Positions 45,270 to 54,337 of a stretch of DNA of 64,000 nt are shown piece after piece. Source of the stretch: a bacterium (GTDB taxonomy: Bacteria > 4484-113 > JAFGCY01); contig JAGRNT010000008.1 in NCBI GenBank assembly GCA_020440605.1, positions 1-64,000 on the forward strand. Direction: 5' to 3'. The position numbers and the translations under genes were made by a program. Under the pieces are notes generated by a model. It was not told where the DNA came from, ran no database searches, and worked only from the letters and a program-made list of their open reading frames with translations. Every line of letters begins with the position of its first letter. Position 1 is the stretch's first letter.

Positions 45270-47420
45270 ATGATGAGAACCTTCATGCGCCGGGCCAGTC
45301 TGCTGCCGCTGCTGGCAGTGCTCCTGCAGCTTTGCACCTGCAGCACGGGATCGACTGCCTCGCAGAGCGCTGCCCTGCCGCCCGCCTCCGTGCAGCTGCC
45401 GGCCAGGCCGGCCCCGGCGGCTCCCGTTTCCGCGCCCGCAGCCTTCAGCCTGCCGGATCCCGCCAGCCTGCTGCCCGACCCATCCGCCCCGCGTGCCGCT
45501 TCCTACAGCGAGGGTGACCTGCTGCGCGAAGGCGCGGACTACGACACAAGCCTGCCCAGCTCGCATGTCAGCCTGGATGGTGCATCGCTGCTGTTCTCAC
45601 CGGACACCTCGGATGTGGAGAATCCCGGCATCGCCTATGCGATCTACCACTACAGCGTCCCCGGCTATGACCGGGCACCGGAACTGCGCATGATGTACGA
45701 CCAGGGCGCTGAGTTTGACAACTTCTGGCTGGCGCTGGCCAACTGGGAGACCCGGCGCTGGGATTTCTACAAGGTGCAGAACTTCAACAGCTTCGTGACC
45801 AGCGGCTTCGAGCCCTACCTCGACCTCGGCGGCAACCTGCTGGCCGCCATCGTCGTCAACGGCGAGCCGGAGCTGCAGCTCGGTTCACTGCGGCTCGGCC
45901 CCTATCCCCCGGTGGTGGAGCTCAGTGCCGACCCCGCCGAGGGTGACGTTCCCTTCACGACCACGCTAAACGCCTCCGCCAGCCAGCCCGTGGAGGGCAG
46001 CACGCTGAGCTTCAGCTGGGACATCGATGGCGACGGCATCTTCGAGAGCGACACCGGCAGCACTCCGCAGATCGAGGCCACCTACAACAACAATGGCGTG
46101 TACATCCCGCGCGTGCGGGCCACCAACTCCGCCGGCGTCAGCGCCGAGCGTACGGTCTATGTCACCGCCTATGGCAGCTGGGCGCATACCTGGGGCCGGG
46201 GCGATACCGATGAATTCGCCGACTGCGTGGAAGCGGCGGACGGCACGGCCTATGTCTGCGGCACCAGCCGCCAGCCGGATTTCGGCGGCGACTACGACGC
46301 CCTCTTCAGCCACTGGAGCACCGTTGGCGAACTGCTCTGGGCCAAGCGCTTCGACAGCGGTACGGACGACCTCTACCACGCCATCGCCCAGGACTCCGCC
46401 GGCGATCTCGTGCTCTGCGGCCAGACCGGCGAGGGCCCGGATGTGGACGGACTCGTGCAGAAGTTCGCCGGCGATGGCAGCATGATCTGGAGCCGCAGTC
46501 TCGGCGGCGCGAAGTTTGACAACTGCGAGAAGCTCCTGCTCGACGGCACGGACATCTACATCGCCGGGACCAGCAGCAGCCTGAGCGGCAGCAGCGACAT
46601 CTTCCTGCTCAAGCTGGACGGGGACGGCAACCTCCTCTGGCAGGCTGCGCGTGACAACAGCGGCGCGATTGACGGGATCGCGGACCTGGACGGCAGCTAC
46701 ACCCTGCTCGGCGGGCTGACATCACTGATCGTGCTCTGCAAATCCAGCAGCGGCGGCGTCCCCAACTGCTGGAAGCTCAGCTACGGCACGGATGGCAGTC
46801 TCAGCAAGGGCCAGCTGCTGCAGGGGGCGCAGTACCCCAAGTCGGAGTTCGCCCTGCTGCACCAGCGCAACGTGCTCACGAACGAAATCCACAACTACAT
46901 CGCCGGGCAGATCATCTACGAAGGTACGAGCGGGCTGTTTCTCAGCGACACGGATGGCAGCGGTGCGGATCTGGGCTTCGCCTTCTTCCCCGATACACCG
47001 GAGCGGGTCAGTGACATCATCACGGACCCTGATGGCAACCTGCTGCTGCTGGCCACGGGCAGTGCCAACGGCGACGGAGCACTCGATCTCGCGATCTACC
47101 AGCTCTCGAAGCAGCTCAACCTGCTGGGCAGCTTCGCCTTCATGCACGCCGGCGGCGCCGTGCGCGGTCACGGCCTCGCGCCCTTCCGCGAGGGATTCCT
47201 GCTCTGCGGCTATGCCCCGGACCTGAGCATGACAGTCGGCCAGCCGATCCCCAGCGCACAGATCCTCACGATCGGCTTCGATGACGACAACGGCTCGGAC
47301 ATGGCGATCAACTGGAGCATGGACAGCGGCTTCGGGATCGTTGATGAGGTCGCGCAGCAGGGCGTGCTGGACAGCGGCGCGGGGGGCAGCGACGGTCTGC
47401 TGTGCTACCTCATCCCCTGA
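45270..47420 (+). CDS. Lipoprotein: GRW module, one PKD domain, SBBP-type propeller
   Basis: 716 residues from ATG 45270, with GGAG 6-7 nt before it (a GTG at 45258 is less likely). The lipobox is atypical (LQLC, or LCTC two residues on). The shared module is at about 120-215 (YAIYHYSV...FWLALANWETRRWDF). A single PKD domain follows at about 215-300 (WDIDGDGIFESDTG). Propeller blades follow with 'AADGTAYVCGTSRQ', 'DSAGDLVLCGQTG' and 'LKLDGDGNLLWQ'. It therefore combines elements of three lipoprotein classes in this window. Confidence 0.85.
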   Translation: MMRTFMRRASLLPLLAVLLQLCTCSTGSTASQSAALPPASVQLPARPAPAAPVSAPAAFSLPDPASLLPDPSAPRAASYSEGDLLREGADYDTSLPSSHVSLDGASLLFSPDTSDVENPGIAYAIYHYSVPGYDRAPELRMMYDQGAEFDNFWLALANWETRRWDFYKVQNFNSFVTSGFEPYLDLGGNLLAAIVVNGEPELQLGSLRLGPYPPVVELSADPAEGDVPFTTTLNASASQPVEGSTLSFSWDIDGDGIFESDTGSTPQIEATYNNNGVYIPRVRATNSAGVSAERTVYVTAYGSWAHTWGRGDTDEFADCVEAADGTAYVCGTSRQPDFGGDYDALFSHWSTVGELLWAKRFDSGTDDLYHAIAQDSAGDLVLCGQTGEGPDVDGLVQKFAGDGSMIWSRSLGGAKFDNCEKLLLDGTDIYIAGTSSSLSGSSDIFLLKLDGDGNLLWQAARDNSGAIDGIADLDGSYTLLGGLTSLIVLCKSSSGGVPNCWKLSYGTDGSLSKGQLLQGAQYPKSEFALLHQRNVLTNEIHNYIAGQIIYEGTSGLFLSDTDGSGADLGFAFFPDTPERVSDIITDPDGNLLLLATGSANGDGALDLAIYQLSKQLNLLGSFAFMHAGGAVRGHGLAPFREGFLLCGYAPDLSMTVGQPIPSAQILTIGFDDDNGSDMAINWSMDSGFGIVDEVAQQGVLDSGAGGSDGLLCYLIP

Positions 47421-47468
47421 TGAACAATCCGCTTCCCTGTCCTGTCCTGAGCGCAGAGGGGAAGTCCG

Positions 47469-47840
47469 ATGCTCTGGCACAGTCGGCGCATATCACGCTT
47501 CGCGCTCCTGCTGATCGGCGGGATGATTCTATTCGCCGACTGGCTGGATGAGCAGGGGCCCACGCTCAGCCAGCTGCCTCTGCGCAGCTCGCCCTACCGA
47601 TCAGGCGACCCGCCCCGCGCATCTGACGGGCTCTACCATCAGCAGCCGCAGTACGGCTCTGAGCTGCCAACGGGACGGCAGGCCCCGGATTATCTCGGCC
47701 TCGATGACAGCCTGATCCACATGGAGCCATACTGGCAACACATCGAACTTCCGCCGCCCAGCGATGAGGAACTGCTCAGCCAGCCTTTTGAACTCTGGGA
47801 GTACGGGCTCATTCCGCCTGCCATTGAAGCGGCGCACTGA
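47469..47840 (+). CDS. Small exported/anchored hypothetical protein
   Basis: 123 residues, GAGGGGAAG just before the ATG. N-terminal hydrophobic segment (FALLLIGGMILFADWL), then a Pro/Tyr/Ser-rich region without recognisable domain. It follows the propeller lipoprotein by 48 nt on the same strand, so co-transcription is likely. Confidence 0.65.
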   Translation: MLWHSRRISRFALLLIGGMILFADWLDEQGPTLSQLPLRSSPYRSGDPPRASDGLYHQQPQYGSELPTGRQAPDYLGLDDSLIHMEPYWQHIELPPPSDEELLSQPFELWEYGLIPPAIEAAH

Positions 47841-47971
47841 CCTGCAGCCGCCAGCCAGCGGATTCAGTCTTACTCAGGCATCCGGGGATTCGATACCTGA
47901 TGTAACCGTAACCGTTTTCCTTCGTCATCTGTCACGGGTGGCCTTCCTGCCACCCAAGGGTGGAACTGGAA

Positions 47972-50272
47972 ATGGTAAGGAACGCTGTAGGGATAACCTT
48001 CCTGTATATCTGCTCGCTGCTGCTCAGTGCGTGCGGTGGTGGCAACTCCAACCAGGACTCCGTGTCCGTTGACCCCGTTCCCGTTGACCGTCTGGAGCAG
48101 GCAGCACTGGATGCTGCGCAGCTTGAGCGGCCCGCGGGCGTGGACAGCCAGGACTGGGAGAGGCTGGTGGCAGCTTTGACGAAAGTGATCGAGGACCGCC
48201 GGGACGGTGTGCTGAAGGCAACGAACATGCTTGAGCTGCCGGCGGACTTCAGTTACGACGGTGAGCGGCTAAACTGGACACAGCGCCTGCCGGGGGACTA
48301 TGACAACAACGGCGAGGTCAACATCAGCGACCTCGTGCCGCTGGGCATCCGCTACGGTGACAGCCTGGACGGTTCGGAACCTGCTGTCAGTGCACTGCGG
48401 CGCATCGATGGCAACTCCGACGGGTTGGTCGGGATCTCCGACATCACGCCGATCGGGATCCACATCGGGGAGTCGGTGACCGGCTATGCGCTCTACTACA
48501 TGCCGACCGCCAACGCCACTCCGAGCGAGATCGGCATCATTGATCCGCCGGGTTCTGAAACCGGCGCCACCGCTGATACGACGGTCTATTCATTCAAGCC
48601 TGACAACGTGGGCTTCTACGCGGTCAGCCCACGCGGGGTGGGACATTCCGTCACGAGTCGCACGGAATTCCTTCAGGTGGGCGAACCCGGGGTCGGTCCG
48701 GGACCAGGTCCGGATCCTGACCCTGATCCCGACCCCGATCCGGATCCAGACCCGGACCCGGATCCGGATCCTGACCCCGATCCTGACTACACACTGAACC
48801 CGCTGCTGCACACCGAACCTGCTCCGCTTCCCGGAGCCGGAGTGATCAATGGCGAAGTGGTGGACATCTTCGGCAATCCGCTGGAGGGTATCACCGTCAG
48901 CATCCCGGGCATGGGCTCCGTTGTCAGCAATGAACAGGGAGCCTTCGCCGGTGGCAACGTGGCCGCCAGCTACGGCGTGCCGGTCGGCGTGCAGGGCCCG
49001 GGCATCGCCCGCTCCACCGCGATCACCCGCGTGGACGGCACGCAGGAAAGCTACCTGCGCATCACCGTGCTGGCGCAGGGCGTGGAGGACACGATTGACG
49101 CCGGCAGCGGCGGCACCGTCAGCCTCAGCAACGTGGCCTCCGTGACCTTCCCCTCATCCGCGATCGTGGACGGCGGCGGCACGCTGCTGGACCGTCCGGT
49201 GGACGTCTCGATCACCCCGATCGACGCCTCCAGCCCGGTGGCGCTGGCGGCCGTGCCCGGAAACTTCACCGCGAGACAGATGGACGGTACGGGTGCCATG
49301 CTCGAGACCTTCGGGATGATGGAGATCTTCGTTGACGACGGCTTTGGCAATGCCTGCAACATCGCCGACGGCAAACTCGCTGACCTGAAGATCCCGATCG
49401 CCGACAAGGACCAGGCCACGGCTCCCGAGACCGTCGGGATGTACAGCTTCGACGAGGTCAGCGGTGAGTGGATCGAGGAAGGGACGATGAGCAGGAGTCC
49501 GGACGGGAAGTTCTACATTGCCAACATCCCGCACCTGAGCTGGTGGAATCCGGACAGGCCCTTTGAGGTCACTGCGATTCAGGTGGTGGTGACCGATACC
49601 AATGGCAATCCCCTGCCGCGCGTCAGGGTGCAGGCTGAAGGCGTCGATTACAACAGCATCATGTACGCCACCACGGATGAACAGGGCAAGGTCACGCTCC
49701 AGGTCCGCATTGATTCCGTCGTGAAACTGACAGTGCATTCCTCCACCAGGCGCAAGAAGATCGAGAAACTCATCGATACCCCTTCCATTCCATTCACTCC
49801 GGGTGATCCGGATTCCATCATCCCGATTGAAATGTTCATCGAGTCGGACAAGCAGCTGGTCTCCTTCGTCCTCAACTGGCAGGAGGAGCCGCAGGACCTG
49901 GACCTGCACCTGCTGACACCCTCAGGCCACTGCTACTACGGCACTCCTACGGTCGGTGGTTCCGAACTGTACAAGGATGACAAGTACAAGTTCGGACCCG
50001 AGCGGATGAACATCTGGCAGGGAGAGGACGGAATCTATGACCTCTACGTCTATGACTGGTTCGAGGGCCAGACCGGCCTGCTGCCCGGCAGTGGAGCATC
50101 CGTGCAGATAGTTGGCGAGGGCTTCACACCGAAGAAGTACGTCGTGCCGGAAATCCCTGAGGGATTCGGCTTCTGCTGGCATGTCTGCCGGGTGGAAATC
50201 AGCGGCGGCGGCCAGGAAGTGCAGCTGACTCCGATCAACCAGTGGGATGACAACCCGCCGTTCTTCCCCTAG
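47972..50272 (+). CDS. Lipoprotein: dockerin-like pair, Asp-Pro linker, CarboxypepD-reg-like and DUF2135-like domains
   Basis: 766 residues from ATG 47972; GTG 47960 is an alternative. Lipobox LSAC followed by GGG. Dockerin-like pair at about 105-170 (GDYDNNGEVNISDLVPLG and IDGNSDGLVGISDITPIG). A spacer of 13 Pro-Asp pairs (about 247-272) leads to a beta-sandwich of the carboxypeptidase-regulatory type (INGEVVDIFGNPLEGITVSI), a middle region, a second such domain (VVVTDTNGNPLPRVRVQAEG) and a C-terminal LDLHLLTPSGHCYYG domain resembling DUF2135. No enzyme motif. It is likely extracellular and Ca2+-stabilised. Confidence 0.86.
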   Translation: MVRNAVGITFLYICSLLLSACGGGNSNQDSVSVDPVPVDRLEQAALDAAQLERPAGVDSQDWERLVAALTKVIEDRRDGVLKATNMLELPADFSYDGERLNWTQRLPGDYDNNGEVNISDLVPLGIRYGDSLDGSEPAVSALRRIDGNSDGLVGISDITPIGIHIGESVTGYALYYMPTANATPSEIGIIDPPGSETGATADTTVYSFKPDNVGFYAVSPRGVGHSVTSRTEFLQVGEPGVGPGPGPDPDPDPDPDPDPDPDPDPDPDPDPDYTLNPLLHTEPAPLPGAGVINGEVVDIFGNPLEGITVSIPGMGSVVSNEQGAFAGGNVAASYGVPVGVQGPGIARSTAITRVDGTQESYLRITVLAQGVEDTIDAGSGGTVSLSNVASVTFPSSAIVDGGGTLLDRPVDVSITPIDASSPVALAAVPGNFTARQMDGTGAMLETFGMMEIFVDDGFGNACNIADGKLADLKIPIADKDQATAPETVGMYSFDEVSGEWIEEGTMSRSPDGKFYIANIPHLSWWNPDRPFEVTAIQVVVTDTNGNPLPRVRVQAEGVDYNSIMYATTDEQGKVTLQVRIDSVVKLTVHSSTRRKKIEKLIDTPSIPFTPGDPDSIIPIEMFIESDKQLVSFVLNWQEEPQDLDLHLLTPSGHCYYGTPTVGGSELYKDDKYKFGPERMNIWQGEDGIYDLYVYDWFEGQTGLLPGSGASVQIVGEGFTPKKYVVPEIPEGFGFCWHVCRVEISGGGQEVQLTPINQWDDNPPFFP
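48710..48787 (+). repeat. Pro-Asp codon repeat within the lipoprotein gene
   Basis: Thirteen consecutive Pro-Asp codon pairs. All four Pro codons and both Asp codons are mixed, so the tract is maintained at protein level rather than by recent slippage. It forms a stiff acidic linker. Confidence 0.85.
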
Positions 50273-50331
50273 GGAGCAGAGGCGGAATCAGAATGAGAAG
50301 CAGGAGCAGGCAGTAAGGAGTCTGATGTGGG

Positions 50332-50357
50332 AGCCCCGGCGACAACCAGCCGGGGCT
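50332..50357 (+). terminator. Intrinsic terminator-like hairpin
   Basis: AGCCCCGGC (50332-50340) pairs perfectly with GCCGGGGCT (50349-50357) across an 8-nt loop, followed by TTCTTCATT. It lies 60 nt after the lipoprotein stop. The remaining gap to 50634 contains CCAGACTGACATCCGG-type and CCAGAATGAATTCTGG palindromes and no gene. Confidence 0.7.
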
Positions 50358-50634
50358 TTCTTCATTGGCAAGCCGGGAACGCATTCCGGACGGAGAGGTC
50401 AGAATCGCAGCACAGCCGACTGCGCGGCTCCAGGGAGTCCGTTGCCAGACTGACATCCGGCTACCCATTGCCTTGCCTGCGCCGTAGCTCTTCTGAGCAA
50501 TGAACCATGGCCGCCGCCAGGAATGCTAGCCAGAAAAACTCTGTGTCCCCAGTGCTCTCTGTGGTTAATCACTCCGTGGGCTTGCTGTGCGACCTGCGCC
50601 GCAGCTCCGTTGCCAGAATGAATTCTGGCCTCCG

Positions 50635-51837
50635 CTAGGCGTGCCCGACCTCGAACAGGCGCACGAACAGGTTGTAGGCCTCGCGGTCCGTCATCCCTGC
50701 GATGTAGTCCACGATCACGCGCAGCGGTTCGCGGTGCAGCCGGTCCTCGCCCTTGTCAACCGCCGCCGAGTAGTCGCCATACTGCAGCGGTGGCAGCAGT
50801 ACCGGGTTCTCGCGCAGATGGTGGAACAGGCGCTCGATGATCATCTGGCCCTTGACCGTGCCGCGCCGCACGCGGTAGTCCTGGTAGAAGCGGGCCATCA
50901 GGAAGTGCCCGAGCTCGTCATTGAGCGGCGCGAAGCCACTGCTGAAGCCCACGAGGTCCACCTGCGCCGCCGCCACGTCCTCCACCCCTGCCACCTGTGC
51001 CTCCCGCATCCGCCGCTCGGTCTCCGCCAGCACATCGCCGACCATCAGGTTGATCAGCCGCCTCGTGACCTGCGGCAGGCGCACGCGGCTGTCCTCGATC
51101 TCCCCCATCTCGTCCCAGACCTGCTCCCAGATCGCGAGCCCGCTGCCCGCCCAGTCCTGGATTGTCAACGTCCCGCTGACGATGCTGTCCTCGAGGTCGT
51201 GGCTGCGGTAGGCGATCTGGTCCGCGATGCTCGCCACCTGCGATTCCAGGCTCGGGGCCTGGCCCGGCAGGAAGTGGTTGGTATGCGTCTTGTCGTGCGG
51301 GGTGTCGTGTTTCTCCATCCCGGCCAGGGTGTGCACGCTCAGGTTCAGTCCGGGGAAGTCCGGGTAGCGGTGCTCGAGCTGGCGCACGATCTTCAGTGAG
51401 TGGTCATTGTGGTTGAAGCTGCGCACGAGCTCCTTCAGCTTGTCCTCGCCGCTGTGCCCGAAGGGCGTGTGCCCGAGGTCATGCGCCAGTGCGATCGCGC
51501 TGGCCAGGTCCTCATTCAGGCCCAGCGTGCGCGCCATCGAAGTCGCGATCTGGCTGACCTCCAGCGTATGCGTGAGACGGTTGCGGATCACGTCGCCCAT
51601 CTCCCCGCCTTCGCCGAACACGATCACCTGGGTCTTGTATTCCAGCTTGCGGAAGGCATGCGAATGCGTGATGCGGTGCCAGTCGCGCTGGAAATGCGTG
51701 CGGTCCGCCGGCGGATCCTCACCATGCTCGCGGCCCGCAATCCCCACCGTGTCGCTGCAGACCGCGAAGGGGGCGAGATAGGCGCGCTCCTGGGCCTCGA
51801 GCTGCTCACGGCGGCGGATGATCGATTTCTGCGTCAC
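50635..51837 (-). CDS. dgt: Deoxyguanosinetriphosphate triphosphohydrolase-like HD protein
   Basis: 400 residues from GTG. Hydrolyses dNTPs to deoxynucleoside and triphosphate in the cytoplasm. HD-domain metal ligands are visible: H90 in NRLTHTLEV, H119-D120 in IALAHDLGHTPFGHSGE and a later Asp in ASIADQIAYRSHDLED. The RDWHRITHSHAFRKLEYKTQV region is characteristic of bacterial dGTPases, and length fits the type 2 group. Preceded by a TATAAT 6 nt upstream of the GTG, suggesting leaderless translation. The gene stands alone. Such enzymes can also limit phage replication by dNTP depletion, though a housekeeping role is the default. Confidence 0.93.
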   Translation of the reverse strand: MTQKSIIRRREQLEAQERAYLAPFAVCSDTVGIAGREHGEDPPADRTHFQRDWHRITHSHAFRKLEYKTQVIVFGEGGEMGDVIRNRLTHTLEVSQIATSMARTLGLNEDLASAIALAHDLGHTPFGHSGEDKLKELVRSFNHNDHSLKIVRQLEHRYPDFPGLNLSVHTLAGMEKHDTPHDKTHTNHFLPGQAPSLESQVASIADQIAYRSHDLEDSIVSGTLTIQDWAGSGLAIWEQVWDEMGEIEDSRVRLPQVTRRLINLMVGDVLAETERRMREAQVAGVEDVAAAQVDLVGFSSGFAPLNDELGHFLMARFYQDYRVRRGTVKGQMIIERLFHHLRENPVLLPPLQYGDYSAAVDKGEDRLHREPLRVIVDYIAGMTDREAYNLFVRLFEVGHA

Positions 51838-51843
51838 GCGAGC

Positions 51844-51849
51844 ATTATA
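51844..51849 (-). promoter_or_regulatory. TATAAT -10 element for leaderless dgt
   Basis: On the minus strand TATAAT is followed by six bases and the GTG start. No Shine-Dalgarno sequence is present. Confidence 0.55.
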
Positions 51850-52217
51850 GGGCAGCCGCCTGTGGATGCGGTTTCACAGGCAGCTGCAGCCCTGCCCGGA
51901 TCAGCACTCGCGCAATGATTCCCGGTATCGTTTTCTTGTACATATATTCCAGAATGGCCGCGAACCGGCGTTTTTTTGTGTGCGTTCTTTCCAGATCCTG
52001 CAAAGTTACCAACATGTGAACGTGTTATCCACAGGCATCAGCGGTTTTTAACCGGAGCCGGGTTTAATTTCTGCGAGCACCGGCGGATTAGATATGCGAG
52101 ACCTGTGAAGCGGCTTTCTGGGAAGGAACCGTTTCACGCCCCCGTTGGCGCCGGGGCAGGCAACTGCGGTGGGAATGGGTTTCGCGCACAGTTCGTATAG
52201 AAAGGGATGATTCACTG
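51850..52217 (+). other. Structured upstream region of the CAP-domain gene
   Basis: A 368-nt gene-free stretch. Candidate RNA stems: CGGTT-TTT-AACCG near 52040; GTGAAGCGG (52105-52113) with CCGTTTCAC (52129-52137, one G-U pair); GCCCC (52138-52142) with GGGGC (52153-52157). It resembles a structured leader but I cannot match it to c-di-GMP, c-di-AMP, cobalamin or TPP riboswitch consensus sequences. AAAGGGATG precedes the start codon at 52218. Confidence 0.4.
52025..52033 (+). promoter_or_regulatory. Consensus DnaA-box sequence TTATCCACA
   Basis: Exact 9-mer match. A partial reverse match (TGTGGATG) lies near 51860. One perfect box without dnaA/dnaN neighbours is not evidence for an origin. 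Confidence 0.3.
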
Positions 52218-53699
52218 ATGAGCACAGTCAGGCACGGCCTGCGCGGCTTCGTCCTCGCAGCCGCATTGATATCAGCAATTCTTCCGGCCGCCGCCGGAGC
52301 GCAGGGAAGCGACGCGCCGTCCCTGCAGGCGGCGGATTCCTCCCGCTATTCCAGCGCAGCCGGCAGCGTCGTGGCCTCACGCGACGGCTTCGAACTGCGC
52401 AGCCTCGATGACAGCTTCAGCTACGGCGGCCAGGCGGACTACACCCTGCGCGTGCTGCCCGATGGCGACTTCATCAAGGTCCAGGTGCAGGTCTTCGCCA
52501 GTGAGATGAAGGCCTGCCTCGTGGAGCTGGGCTTCGACGAGCAGCACTGGCAGCTGGTGGACGGCGAGCGCGGGCAGTGGCCCGGCGGCGAGCAGCCCCT
52601 GCAGCTCAGCGTGCCCGAGCTGCCCGGCAGCCTGCATCACGGGGCCGTGCTGCCCCGTCCGCAGCAGGCCCGGGGCGTGACCGGGACCTTCGAGCTGCTA
52701 GAGGCCCGCTTCAGCCCCATCGGCCAGTACAGCTCCGTCAAGGGCGTTGCCAGTCCCGGCTCCAGCGCCAGCGGCCTGAGCGCCAGCATCGGTGACTACA
52801 ATGCCGACGGCCAGGTCAACCTCGCCGACATGCTGCGCGTCAGCGAGTACTTCGGCCAGCGCGCCGCCGACTTCCCACCGGGCACGCTCACGAGCGTCGA
52901 CGGTGATGGCAACGGCATCATTGACATCAATGACATCCAGCTGATCGGCAGCCACCTGCTGATGGTCAGTGGCAACAGCCCCGAGGTCAGCATCGCCGCG
53001 AGCACGCTCAGCAATGATGCGCTCTCCCGCAACCACTGGCCCACGAGCCAGGTGGATCTCGACTGGCTGACGAACTATTACCTGACGCTGCCCGCGCTGG
53101 ACAGCCAGTTCTCCGTCTATGACGATGCGGAGCAGCAGCAGTACGCCGCCCAGGTGTTTGACTACACCAATGAGGCCCGCGTTGACAAGAAGCACACCCC
53201 GCTCAAGCGCGTGCCCTGGCTGGACGCCGTGGCCCAGGCCCAGGCGAAGCACATGGCGCTCAATGGCTACTTCGAGCATGACAGCCCGCAGGGCATGACG
53301 ATCTTCGACCGCATCGAGGCCCCGGACGGGCCGGAGTGGTGGCATGCCGGCGAGAACATCGCCGCCGGTTACCGCACACCTGAGCAAGCCCACAAGTCCT
53401 GGATGGACTCCGGCGGCCACAGGAAGAACATCCGCAATGAGAATTACCGCTACATGGGCGTCGGTGCCTACTACCTGCCGGGCAGCGAGTACGGCTGGTA
53501 CTGGGTGCAGGTTTTCGCCACCTACCGCGAGGACCCGCTGACGCATGACTGGATCGATCCCGGCCAGGGCGATCCGGTGATCACCCGGGAGCAGATCCTG
53601 CAGATGCAGGGCCAGAACCCGAAGCAGCCGGCCAGCCGTGCCGCCGCCGTTGACAACACGCGGCAGGTACCGAAGCAGCCGGTGCGGCGTCGTGGTTGA
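52218..53699 (+). CDS. Secreted cohesin-like/dockerin-like/CAP (SCP/PR-1) protein
   Basis: 493 residues. Sec signal about 1-30 (LISAILPAAAGAQG), no lipobox. A cohesin-like domain (about 70-185; ADYTLRVLPDGDFIKVQVQV...LEARFSPIG) precedes a dockerin-like pair (about 192-255; GDYNADGQVNLADML and VDGDGNGIIDINDIQLIG). The CAP domain (about 310-440) shows NEARVDKKHTPL, HMALNGYFEHDSP, HAGENIAAGY, the SGGHRKNIRN segment and WYWVQVFA. Bacterial CAP proteins are extracellular and often associated with sporulation, adhesion or peptidase-like functions; the role here is unknown. A Pro/Arg-rich tail ends the protein. Confidence 0.92.
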   Translation: MSTVRHGLRGFVLAAALISAILPAAAGAQGSDAPSLQAADSSRYSSAAGSVVASRDGFELRSLDDSFSYGGQADYTLRVLPDGDFIKVQVQVFASEMKACLVELGFDEQHWQLVDGERGQWPGGEQPLQLSVPELPGSLHHGAVLPRPQQARGVTGTFELLEARFSPIGQYSSVKGVASPGSSASGLSASIGDYNADGQVNLADMLRVSEYFGQRAADFPPGTLTSVDGDGNGIIDINDIQLIGSHLLMVSGNSPEVSIAASTLSNDALSRNHWPTSQVDLDWLTNYYLTLPALDSQFSVYDDAEQQQYAAQVFDYTNEARVDKKHTPLKRVPWLDAVAQAQAKHMALNGYFEHDSPQGMTIFDRIEAPDGPEWWHAGENIAAGYRTPEQAHKSWMDSGGHRKNIRNENYRYMGVGAYYLPGSEYGWYWVQVFATYREDPLTHDWIDPGQGDPVITREQILQMQGQNPKQPASRAAAVDNTRQVPKQPVRRRG

Positions 53700-53758
53700 G
53701 GCCCCCGGGGCTGCTGACTGGTCAGTCAGATATCCAATCACTCTGAAGAGAAGGCATG

Positions 53759-53788
53759 GGAAACGCGGGGCTTGCGCCTCGCGTTTCC
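53759..53788 (+). terminator. Intrinsic terminator of the CAP-domain gene
   Basis: A 13-bp stem (GGAAACGCGGGGC with GCCTCGCGTTTCC, one G-T pair) with TTGC loop, then TGTTTCATTTT. It begins 60 nt after the stop codon. Confidence 0.85.
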
Positions 53789-53802
53789 TGTTTCATTTTC
53801 TG

Positions 53803-54185
53803 TCTCGCCCAAAGGCTCGACAGTCTTTTCTCGCGCAGTGGCTCGGGATAGTGCATCCCTCGCTCACTGCAGATGCTGAGATAGCTTCATTACGCTGTTG
53901 CCAATCCTCGTTCTGCTTCGCCTGAAGGCTCAGCAGCCTTGGTTTGCGCGACGAGCCGGAAACGAGTTCCCGGTCTCGTCACATGTGCATCAATAACTTC
54001 ACGCCCAAGGGCCCGACGGTCTTTTCTCGCGCAGTAGCCCGGGATAGTGCTTCCCTTGCTCACTGCAGATGCTGAGATAGCTTCTTTACGCTGTTGCCAA
54101 TCATCGTTCTGTCTCGCCCAAGGGCCCGACAGTCTTTTCTCTCGCAGTAGCCCGGGATAGTGCTCTCTTGCTCATTGCAGATGCA
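53803..54185. repeat. Degenerate repeat array of about 113-bp units
   Basis: Unit 1 53803-53915, unit 2 53998-54111, truncated unit 3 54112-54185. Shared words are CGACAGTCTTTTCTC, CGGGATAGTGC, CTCACTGCAGATGC and TACGCTGTTGCCAATC. An 80-nt spacer separates units 1 and 2. No coding potential. The rest of the 638-nt gap after the CAP gene holds the terminator and a 64-nt repeat at 54254-54317. Confidence 0.8.
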
Positions 54186-54253
54186 TCGGTGACTTGGTAG
54201 CAGCGGCACCTTGCCGCTGGAGAAGTGGGAGAAGTGATCGGAGCGCGAGCTGT

Positions 54254-54317
54254 CAGCCGCCCGTTGGAGGTCTGGCGCTAGCCAGGCGCGGTACCCGGAC
54301 GCCAGTCTGGCAACGGG
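54254..54317. repeat. 64-nt intergenic repeat, second copy at 57572-57634
   Basis: Both copies read CAGCCGCCCGT(T/C)GGAGG then TCTGGCGCTAGCCAGGC, and end with GACGCCAGTCTGGCA. They flank the PQQ-type lipoprotein gene on both sides in the same orientation. Internal palindromes TGGCGCTAGCCA and CCAGTCTGG are present. Confidence 0.75.
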
Positions 54318-54337
54318 GCACCAACTTTCGCTGACAC

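Noticed and set aside
51850..52217. Chromosomal origin of replication
   Set aside because: Only one perfect DnaA box, no AT-rich unwinding region and no dnaA, dnaN, parA or gyr gene nearby.
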